Part shown: positions 53,550-64,000 of the stretch, one piece after another
Numbering within the stretch: position 1 is the stretch's first letter
How the letters are laid out: the number at the start of each line of letters is the position of its first letter
Origin: Adiantum capillus-veneris
Lineage: Eukaryota; Streptophyta; Polypodiopsida; Polypodiales; Pteridaceae
Assembly: GCA_014529385.2 (NCBI GenBank)
Contig: CM043948.1
Span: 74,672,791-74,736,790 of the forward strand
Length of the DNA: 64,000 bases
Direction of reading: 5' to 3'
The notes under the pieces: model-generated
Seen by the model: only the letters and a program-made list of their open reading frames with translations
Told to the model about the DNA's origin: nothing
The model's database searches: none
Program-made: the position numbers and the translations under genes

Positions 53550-54908
53550 AAGTCAATGAAGAAGCTACCATGGACACCCCAACAACTGCAGACTACTAGA
53601 TATACCTAGAGTTTGCTACCACCAACCTTTTACCTGAGAAATGCCATCTTAAGCATCGCTTGCCTCATAGCAAATTGAATTGTAGACCACACTACATCCA
53701 AGAATCCCCATTCGTGAACTGTGTACACATCATGTTCAAACTTTCCAAGACAATGAACGTTTGGACTACATCCTGTCAATTCAGCCAACAACAATGAATT
53801 TTATGCACATCCATAGTGCAAACACCGATAACCTGAACTCCAACACATGGGTCCAAATCAAATATAGGGAGCACCATTTACCCCTCTGTGCATCTTACAA
53901 GCCTCTCTCTGGTTTAAGCACGTGGCATCAACGGCCACCTAACTAGAAGGCTATATTCATGGTCACTGTGGTGGCCGCCATGTGAGCCATGTCCTCTTCC
54001 TTGGTGCAAACACTGTCTTAATTTCCCTCATCAAGCTTGTCGTTGCCTCTATCCTCTTGCAAGCTCATGTAATTTCCTTTGGCTATGCAATACGAAGACA
54101 AATTAAGCCTCTTCTCCCTTGAGGACTTTTGTTGTGCAGAGGCCGCTAACTGGTGCAAGTCCAACCACTATCCATAGCCGATAATTGTACTCTGTTCACA
54201 TTTGTTGCTCAAATTTCCAAGGCCATAAATTTTCCATTGATGTCGAGGTCATACCTTTGCGAGAGACACACCTTTGCCAAGGCCTGCGAAACTGGTCAAC
54301 AACTATCACCCTTGCCATTTGTTCCGCGTATAGGAGATAGGGATGAAGGGATTTGAACTTAAGAGATTTTGCATGCTATCGAGCTGCGTTACATCCCTTT
54401 TGGGTTGTAATTGTTATGAGCAATCGCTTGATTATTGTTTGACCCAATTGATAATAATCTTTTCCCATGAGTATTGGCTACCATCGAAGTAGGAATGCAC
54501 AAAACTAGAACAAACTTAACACGTGAAATGAAAAAAGAAATATAATTCAACACAAAAGTGACCGAGTCTTGCTTCTAGAAGCATTGAACCCAAAGTCAAC
54601 ATCCCTTTGGTACTTCTTTTTGTATTTATAATCATAAAGTACAACTATTGAAGAAGATACCCTCCAATGTGCAACCATGCAATGATATGCCAAAGCTGAA
54701 CCCCAAGGCTCATATTTAAAGGCATCGAGGCCCAAAATCAACATACAAAAGGCAGGATCTCTTCAAATTCAACTTGAAAATAATGTCCCAAAATCTTTCC
54801 AATCTTGCATAAAAAATTACCATGTTATTAAGGTAAATTGCACCATAATTTACAGGTGACATTCGCAAACCCATAACCAATATGATTGGCTGTGTCATCT
54901 TTCATGAT

Positions 54909-54968
<60 letters not shown>

Positions 54969-57900
54969 CTTGGCCGATGGATTATGTGCCATGTCATGAC
55001 TTTTGTGACAACCCTAGCAAAGGTGGTACCAAAACAACCGCATTCAAAGGTTTTCTTGACCTTTGCCTTTGTACTTGCAACCTTTGATCATACAATGTCT
55101 ACATAAACATAGATCACGAGCAAGACATGAAAAAAGAGTAGTTCTTGGACTTTACAGATTGTTGCCCATACCAGTGATACATTGGTAGGATTCTTTCGAC
55201 AATTGTACGCACAATTACTCAACATTATCGACATATCTGTCGATGTCCCTAGGACTGTAAAATACTATCGCTCAAGATTACTCAGATGCAAGTTATTGCT
55301 AGATAACCCATCGATTTCATAGTCATCTACTCGTAGAGTACACTCCACTATGTAATAATTGTTGTCATCTGATGTTGCCGATGTAAAAAATAACCATGTA
55401 CTACAAGAGTACAAGTCAATGGTAGAGAAAACTCACCAAAGACTTGGATGATGTGTGCTATCCAAAGATAATTATGCCAGAGATCAAGCGACCTCGTGAT
55501 GAAGTTGAGCCATTTGACCTCATGACATGGTTAGAAAATGTTATTGACCTATCTATGCTAAGGACATTAGCAGAGCCACCAAAACATCCCACATTTAGCA
55601 CGAGTGATACTCAAGAGTTCATCTCTATACAACTTTGAAGTTCAACCATGGCCATCAATCGTGTAGCATCATTCAAATTTGGTACCTTACCTACTGATAA
55701 TTTTTATTTCTAGCATATTACAATGGAGATATTAGTCTCCTCCTTCTTATTTCCTTTAGGACATGGACATTATGATGAAGTGATATGCTTCAATGGCTAC
55801 ATAAGAATGAGAATGAGCACTATGTTCTTGACGTGTACTTCTCACCCACTTTTCACAAGCCATACTTACTTCTAATGTACCAATTAAACTATGCACTCAT
55901 GCTTGCTAACTCCACAACAATCAATTGTTTACAACTAAATCGACAAATATAAGTAAGAATGCAAATTAGAAAGAGATTATACACAACATACTTTGCTTTT
56001 ACCCTCCAATGATAACTCTGGGTACACCTTCTTGGCATCACAAAACATTAACACTAGTTTGGTACCAAAAAGGACACTAAAAGTGTCCTTCTTTCACGAG
56101 CTTAAATAAAATGGTACATGAAGTCTAGAACACATCTCAAGAAATACTTTTGAAAACTTTTAAAATGTTATTCAAAGTACTCATAGAAATTATAATCCCT
56201 CACTTTTGATCATAACCTCAATAGTAACTACACTCATAAAAAGAACCTACGCAAAATAGCATTCGATGTTTCATTAAAACTTGTACTCTAGCCTAAGAAA
56301 AAAATGAGCATGGTGCATGCAACAATCCGTGGTAACTACTTATATATGTGTTTGATATTTTTGCAATTGTCATGTGAGAAAAAAATCCTTTGTGACTAGA
56401 ATTAAATATAGAAAGTCCTGTGGCTCAAATATGCAACATTTACAAATTCAACTAACGATCACAAAAAACATTTTAGTTCATCTACATTTACAATTTCTTA
56501 TGATGCATATATACTAGATCTATGACTCCATTACATAAGGTGATAATTTTTAGTGGTTATGCAAGCCACATTTGGTGATTTATGGCATATTCAAAAAACT
56601 GCGCATGTTGTAATTATGTTTTTTAATTTATCAAATACAAGCCTTAAAATAAAGTCCACTTTTGTTTTTTTTTTTGTTCATCTCACTTATTTGTATACAA
56701 ATGCTTCATATGGACACAATTGGAAGATTTATATACACATTTTCATTAGTTTTTAATAGCAATTTGTTTTTTGCAAGAAATTATGCACTACAATTTTTTT
56801 AAAATGAGGTTATATTACAAGATGCCTATGAGTTTGAACCCTTGAAAAATGCCTAGTTGATGGGTATTGACATATAGATACATTATACACCTTAGGTTTT
56901 GTTCCATAACCTCATCATGTTAATGAAAGAGGCCTTGAAAGACCAAAATTTTCCTTTTTGTCAGCATTTTCAAGATTTTTGTGTTTTGATTATAGCAAAA
57001 ATCTAGTCTCATAACTAGGTTATGAAGCTCAATTTCTTGCTATAAGAAGTTTTTCCCTATCCATACACCTTGAAATCTATGCAAAATCTTATTTTGATGA
57101 GAAGTTATATTCAATTTATGAAAATTTTATTAAAACTGCACTAAATTTCTATGATTTTTATCTTAAAACTTATCATTATAATCTTAATTTGGTATTAATG
57201 TTGGGAAAAGTAAAATTTGGCTATGTTCTTCACCTCATAGTTGACCTAAGATATGAATGTGACCTATGAATTGTTTTTCCAGATTCACCAAATAATTATG
57301 ACAAGTTGCTAGAAAAACAGGACACTTTAGTGTCTCAGGACATTTGAGTTTCCGATTAGAACTAGTGTTAAAAGACTTCATCAATATGGTCAACATACGG
57401 GGTCTATTGAATATATTCATTAATTTCATAGCAAATAAGGCAAGTATAACCAAATGGCCTAAACTAAGCATGTTCAAAGATATAGCACATACATTCAACT
57501 AAAAATACACTTGAAAGAATTGTGCAATGGAATGTGTGGTACTCTTCCATAATTGACTTCATCAATTTATGAATCACTACATCTTTCATGGAAAGGAAAC
57601 CTTGAACATATTGAACATCTCTCATTCACTACAAGATTCAGAACAAGGAGATATATGCATGACCATGACACACTTTGGGTGCATGAGGACCACATACAAC
57701 AGACCGTTTTTGATATCATTGCTCATATACATGCAACCAATACTAGCAATAGATACATATAGACACTACGTGATCTCGTTCTCTAAAAGCAAACACCTAT
57801 GTGTCATACTACATGTTAATTTCACTACATTTGAGTGAAAAAATTGTCATTTTGGTTGGAGATCTTGTTCGATTAGCTCGATGTGAAAACATACAAGTGA

Positions 57901-60013
57901 CATTGGCTATTGTTGCCACATAGCTACCTTCGTCCCCCATTGGCTTCTTGTTATATTTACTCCGATTTCTGAATCCATTCTTCATGGCATTGCTACAAAT
58001 ATAAAGATATTAAAGTTCCTCTCTATCATTCGTGAACGTAAACCCACCACAAACGAGATACTCACTTTGTGATTGCATATTGGAAGAGAACACAACTACA
58101 TCGACACATCTACAATTCTTATTTTTACAAATCAAACACATCTTCAAAATTAAAATCATCTTGCTATGATCAAGCAATTATAGCTTATGAAATTAGTACC
58201 ATGTGCATGAAGGCCAACGTAGGTGTCTTTCAACATTGGCTACATGTTCCCAAATTCCACGATTTTGACACTTTTGTAGTCGGTGCAAAATGTACGATCA
58301 CTGAAATATTGACTTGATAATAAGTACCGCCAAAAAAGCAACATCCACAACATTAGATAGAATGAACACAATGGATGATTAAATTTCTGCTATTACTACA
58401 TTGATTCATTGTTTCAACAAGAAGATCACACTTTCAAACCAAACACAAGTGCACATCGGTCAATAAAAGATGCTACCATAAGTCGACATTTTCTTTGACA
58501 TTGGCATAAAAACACATGCCACAAATATCAAGGAGCAACAATTTTGAAGAAAGGTTTACTTTTCTGCAAAGAATCTTTTGTCTCAGGCCTTGCTTAACTA
58601 ATGCTTTAAAGGATCACTCACCATCACAACCTTAAGGTCAGTAGGCTCCCATCCTCTGATATTGCCGACTGATTCCAACGAGAATCTCCTACACAACATT
58701 GGAAATAAGTACTATGCATACTTTATCTTCTACTTCATAAAGAATTGTAGTTCAAATCTCTATTAACATAACCATCACATTCCCGATTCATTCACTCACA
58801 TTTGTCATTGTCACTTTTTTCCGACCACATTTTATTTCAAGCAATTATTCTCATTTGTTTGTACTTTTTCCAATTTGGTTTTTATTATTTTGAATTAATC
58901 CATTGTATTTTGGTATATGTTTACTATTCATTTGCCGCTTCTCATTCTTCTGAATGCAATTGGCATTCATTGTAATCTAACTTTACTCTAGCAGGGCAAC
59001 AAATATAAAATCACAAATGGGAACTAATAAGTTAACCTTCAAGAATTTGTGTCATCTATTTTATTTCATTCAAGTCTCGCCCTCTCATTTGTTTCTACTA
59101 CACTTAGAGACTCTTCAAACTATGTAAAGCTAATATATAATCTTAACAAAAAGACACAACAGTTCACATTGTCTACCCACTAGCACATAAATGTCATTAT
59201 TGAACATCTCAGATTGGTGACAAGCAACGCACATTCATGGATTCAATAATTCAAGGACTTGCATTTTTTTGTAAATACCAATGTCAATTATTATCGCAAA
59301 AACAAGACTTCGGGATAAAATAGCTAAGGAACTTCCAACTTGTAATCCATTACACATAACTATTTACGTCAATATCTTGACGCCATATTGCTTTTCAGGA
59401 TTATTGAAAGAAATTCTTCACAAACTGGAGATTACAATCGACATTCTTGATGACCACTACATTAGATGCAAATTGTCTTCTCACGCTTGACAAGAGGCAA
59501 ACACACTCTATATAATGCTGGCATTAAGACCTGGGATGCTATGACACCTTATGAAATCGAAAGGACAACTTAGAGAAAGGACCAGCTGGAGAAAGAGGCA
59601 CTTTTCAAAGTGATTTTGAAGGGAAATACTGGACCCGCTACCTCCTAGGCATCGTAGACACCACCCAAGAGGAAGAAGGCACCTGACAAGAAGAGGGTTT
59701 GCTGGACAGACACTAGGTGAGTTAATTAATGTTTGACCACTGGCCTTTTGCAAGATGAAGTCAACCCAATGGTGACAGCAGTAGACACCTTTAGAGTCCT
59801 ATGCTGACATAGGACTGCGTTTTTGGTTCTGGGTCTCTTTCGGTGAGGATTTTTTTGGATGTTCTCCCTTGAGGGTCGATGATGGAGACCTTTGGGCTAT
59901 GCCCTTATTTGTCCTTACCTCTCATAGTTTGTGGTTCCCCGTCTCTTCCTTGGTGTGGGTCTAGTTGGTGGCAAGTGCTAGTCCTTCTGTGGTAGCTAGG
60001 ATGTTTTGGCCAG
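53550..60013. other. AT-rich anonymous DNA with a (CT)n array
   Basis: No gene or element recognised over 6.4 kb. ORFs are short (under 90 codons) and without motifs. A (CT)n array lies at about 54912-54965. Confidence 0.45.
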
Positions 60014-60023
60014 CTCTCTCCCT

Positions 60024-60101
<78 letters not shown>
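60014..60101. repeat. (CT)n microsatellite, about 85 bp
   Basis: The longest CT array in the window, starting with a few CCCT units. Similar arrays lie at 1416, 1959, 22737 (as GA), 49202 and 54912. Confidence 0.95.
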
Positions 60102-60103
<2 letters not shown>

Positions 60104-60932
60104 TCCTTCTCATTTTGATGCATCTCTGTTGTATGTTCCGTGGGGTGACTCCTCTGCGGCAAGTCTTTGATGTTCTATCATGTATCATTGGTTGATGTTA
60201 TATCTTGGAATGTGTGATGCCCTGGCTTGATTGGAGCAGGGCTATGATCGTATATTTTTTTTGGGTTCTTATTCAATATAGCACTCACTGTCTGTGAGTT
60301 TTGCAAGAAAAAATAAGTTTACACTCGGATAACTTAGTTAATAGTAGGCATCTTTTGCCACACCTAGGCCTTTTGTTCTGTGTTACGTTGGATAATATTG
60401 ATAACTTTAAAACAAATAGGGTGAAAGTAGTTCAGCACGGATTACATAAGGCTATTGAGGGGAATTTAAGAGGGAAAATTACCAAAATACCTCTATAATT
60501 TGTGAAAATCTCCAAATATCCCTCAAATATAATAAATTCCTATAATATAGATCTCATATTTTGCCAAAGATTCCCAAAATACACCTCATCATCCTCACAA
60601 ATATCTCAAAAGACTTTTTTTTTTGCAGCTCTTCATAGGAAGATTCGTTCTCCCTCAACAGAGGATGGTAGAACTCGGATGAAAAAAGAAAAAGTGCTCA
60701 GTTGAGCTTGAATTGCATTAATCACAAAAAGTTACAAACAGCCCTATCACATCCTTTGCACATGGATCTCCATAAGAAAATACATCAAAGGGGACACACC
60801 TGCACGACTACTCTTTCTTGTGAAGCTTGCATTCTTATTCCTTCTACAAAGGAGTTTCCATCAACATGTTTCCATAACAATATTTGTGTCCAAAGGCTCA
60901 CACTTCTTTTGAAAGAGTAACGCATTTCTGGA

Positions 60933-61263
60933 CTACCAAACTACCCTCAATACTATAGCTCTTACTATGTATATGTCAGTCAGAAGATCCTCATTGTCAA
61001 TGCGTTTAGATCCTATAGAAAGGTCGCGTCTAAAGAAGGGAGTTTCCGAATGTGTGTACCCACTTGCAGACTGTGCCCATGAAGACTTTGATTTTTGAAC
61101 ATCCCCAGAGTAGGTGCGTGAGGATTTCATTCGGGTGCTTGCATCTGACATAGGTACATTCATATTTTAGATGGTAGAACTCGGATTTTAGATGGTCTTG
61201 TAGGCTCTTGAGATGAAATTGTTGATCATTTTTAGACACATATGGCTCTGTTTGTGAGCTCAT
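60933..61263 (-). pseudogene. LINE-like zinc-knuckle (zf-RVT) fragment
   Basis: On the minus strand CTYVRCKHPNEILTHLLWGC, then SKIKVFMGTVCKWVHTFG. The C-x-x-x-C, H and C spacing with LLW-x-C resembles the zf-RVT domain at the C-terminus of plant L1-type LINE ORF2 proteins. The flanking frames are broken, and no RT or poly-A tail was found. Weak but specific. Confidence 0.42.
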
Positions 61264-61867
61264 TGGTGAATAGTTTTGTCTAAGAGGTTTAAAGATAGAT
61301 CTTCATTATCATAAATATTAGAACATGTAAAATTTGGTCTTCATATTTTTACTACAAGAGTCATGCAGTAGAAGATTATGCTTTTGTTCCTAATTTGTAC
61401 AACAATATTAAGATTTATCTATATTAGTTGAAGCATATGCCAATAGAAATTGAAACAGATGATTGTGAATTTTTTGGATAAGGGATTGTAGGGATAGGCA
61501 TTGTAAAAAAAATGGAACTTTGATTAGTCCTTCAGATACTGGCCAATGATAGTTAGTGTAGTGGTTTGATATAGTGTGAGCTTGTAGGGTGCAATGGTGC
61601 TTATGCTATTTTGATCATATATCACTTGCATTTTATTTTCCATAGGGTGACCATGTTGCAAGTATGAAAGTATGGAAAAAGTATAATTGAGATCCCCATG
61701 AAATATTGTACATCAAATACCCTAGGGGGTCTAAAAAGACATGCTATTGTCAGTCACTTCTTAAAAACCATGTGCATTATTTCATTGGCTATTGATTTTT
61801 GCTAAAATTAAACTTTAATGATGAGTGGTCAGTATATCATATGACAAATATCATACGAGTACAAAAA

Positions 61868-62177
61868 TATGATGAATTTAGCAGACGAGTATGAAAACAA
61901 GGTGAAAAGTCACAATAACCTATACATAAGAGGATCGAGGTCAATGGGAATCACTGCTCTACCACTCTCTTGCTAGTGTTGATTTTTTAAAAATCCATTA
62001 ACTCTAAGATTCCATCCCCCGTTGATAAATTTACCAGACGAGTATGAAAACAAGGTGAAAAGTCACAATAGCCTATACATAAGAGGATGAATGTCAATAG
62101 GACTCACTACTCTACTACTCTCTTGCTGGTGTTTCTTTTTTTTAAAATCCATTAACTCTAAGATTCCCTCTCCCCTT
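61868..62177. repeat. Tandem duplication, about 155 bp
   Basis: 'agacgagtatgaaaacaagg' through 'ccattaactctaagattcc' occurs at about 61880-62016 and again at 62036-62168, in direct orientation with roughly 10% differences. Confidence 0.9.
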
Positions 62178-62565
62178 GGATTGTTGGTCTTCCCAAATCC
62201 TTGTTTGCAAGCTATGTGGCACATCTCTCCACCTCACCCTCTTCCTCAAGTCCTCTGCTCCTCCGGCTCTGACCATATCAGCCTTAGGTCTTCAATCCTG
62301 TTTCATTTCCCAACCCATCCTTAGTCACTATCATACTTGCACTTTAGTATCCTCCTCGCCCACCATATTGAATAGTTGCCTCTATTGGATGGCTTGTCAG
62401 TCCTACCATTGCCCTTATTTTTCTTGCCCTTGTCTTCATGGTGTCCACTGGTCGCTTGCATTTGGACCAGCCCATGTCGGTGTGCATTGTATTGCAGCCA
62501 ATTACACTTCATGACCCTCGATATCCACCCCTCGTGACACACCCTATGCTTTCTCATTCTCTAGA

Positions 62566-62601
<36 letters not shown>

Positions 62602-64000
62602 TCTCATATTATAGTGATAGCCATTTTTCGGCTCTCTGTGATTGCCATAGTGAGTTATCCCCCCCTATCAAATCACTCAAACACTGTGGTTACCCTCACC
62701 CTTTCACTGTATATAGGTGCGTGTGAGTTAGGGGACTTTTCCCATATCTCCTTACTGAAATAAAAAAACCCTCAATTAGCTAGTCATTGGGCTAGTTGAG
62801 CCAAAAAAATATAAAATATAAAAAATATAAGTATATTATGGCTCATGCGTATGTAAATATTTCTTTGTATATAGGGCCTAAATAAAAGATTTTTTCATAA
62901 TTATTTTGGTATTTATTTAAATATTTCTACCTAGGTGTGTGTTATTTATGCTCTATACATTGCCTCACCATTACCACAATTTTTCTTACCATTTTTCATA
63001 CTCTTTATTCCATATAGAAATATTTTCATGTAAGCTTCCCTTATATTTGGTGTAACTCCACCCCAATAAAAATCCAAAAAAACTAGTTTTATTTATGTGT
63101 ATATTTTTTCACTATTGTGATTTTTCCCTTCCTACATCTATTTTGTTTTTTTTCTAAAAAATTAGAACACCAAAAATATTTATCTTTTTATGGTAGCCTC
63201 ATAATGAGAGAGATTTCTTTTGACCCCTTTATATTTTTTCCACTTATATTATTTATATTTGACATGTACATATTTTTTAGACCCCTCAATATTTGATTTT
63301 CTTAGTTGTACTATTCACTTATATCATGATCTCAACAATATCTTCAATTATAGACCTACCAAATAAGGTCAAGGGTAGGTGGCATGCATACATGCACTAT
63401 GGAGGGCTCACTCTTGGAGGTATTCAAAAGAATCATCCAAAGAAGGATCCCACAAGGACCTTGTGCAGTGGAAAAAAACAGTCGGTTTTGCTGAATTTTT
63501 AAAGTTCACTTGCTCTCTGAATTTGAAAAGGTGATACAAACAAAAGTTGTAGCTCGTGGACTGAACTTTTGCCTCAAATTTTTTCATATTTTTTTGAGCT
63601 ACGAGCTGTGAGCTATGATTTTATTAGTGGACCCCAGTTTTCTCATGCTATGCAGCCACACTCTCTCTTCCACTTTATCATTTTCCTCTTTCACACACAC
63701 TTCTCCACTCATCATCCCCACCTCTCTCACCACTCCTTTCTGCACCCTACTCACCTTCTTCTCAACCTTGAAGAATAAGAGAAACCATGGTGAACTCATA
63801 CCTCCCACACACAATTCCATTCCAAAATTGACCACCTAGTCTCATTTTTCCTCCTTCAAATTACCCATATCTATCAAAAAAACGACAAAATTCAGCCTCT
63901 TCTCTTAAAAGACAGCATTATGGTGGTTGATTACTCGGCTTCAATTACCTTGTCTCTCAAGGAAGGTCAAGAGTGGAGAAAAAATGTACCGTCAAAGCTA
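62178..64000. other. Anonymous DNA with (CA)n
   Basis: (CA)n at 62567-62600. AT-rich afterwards, with a pyrimidine-rich stretch near 63650-63760. No gene recognised. Confidence 0.45.

Noticed and set aside
53550-60013. Search for a hidden viral or gypsy pol in the AT-rich right part
   Set aside because: I found no RT, integrase, protease or coat motif in any frame.

Overview
This is nuclear DNA from a land plant. The one recognisable host gene is a YGGT-family (YlmG/YLMG) plastid membrane protein with spliceosomal introns. Nearly everything else between 1 and 46 kb is plant LTR retrotransposons (Ty1/copia and Ty3/gypsy chromoviruses) plus short TIR elements, and long (CT)n arrays occur throughout. 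The lineage cannot be fixed from the sequence. A large, repeat-rich genome with swollen introns fits best. I saw no prokaryotic or organellar gene set, no rRNA or tRNA gene and no CRISPR array.

Layout. 1-1359: 3' end of a copia element, open at the window edge, with its 3' LTR. 2338-2664: GC-rich ORF that is a good candidate for exon 1 of the YGGT gene. 3.3-5.5 kb: LTR remnants, a 30-nt poly-C run and a PIF/Harbinger-like MITE. 5109-22.1 kb: four-layer nest, in which a family Z LTR is cut by gypsy element A, A is cut in its protease by element B (TSD CTCTC), and B's 3' LTR is cut by chromovirus G1 (TSD GCATT). 22.1-24.0 kb: chromovirus gag fragment, a GTACGG-rich repeat and a hAT-like MITE. 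24043-34980: chromovirus Y (TSD AGACT), itself hit by two family X solo LTRs and a small family Z element. 35.0-41.5 kb: a BED zinc-finger (hAT-transposase-like) coding fragment split by copia element C1 (TSD CCACA), whose 3' LTR carries a MITE. 41.8-46.3 kb: decayed copia C2 with a MITE beside its protease active-site codons. 47.1-48.4 kb: another MITE, then exons 2 and 3 of the YGGT gene. 48.4-64 kb: AT-rich, mostly anonymous DNA with hairpins, a LINE-like fragment, a tandem duplication and (CT)n/(CA)n arrays.

How it fits together. Exon 1 at 2338-2664 ends in phase 0 before a GT, and exon 2 at 47696 begins in phase 0 after an AG. The joined length (about 267 residues) is what I would expect for YLMG proteins. 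If correct, most of the window is one intron of about 45 kb built by successive transposon insertions, and exact target-site duplications let the order of many of them be read. Most retrotransposon ORFs are broken. In the two chromoviruses, where each copy shows what the other has lost, nearly all in-frame stops are explained by single C-to-T (or G-to-A) changes.
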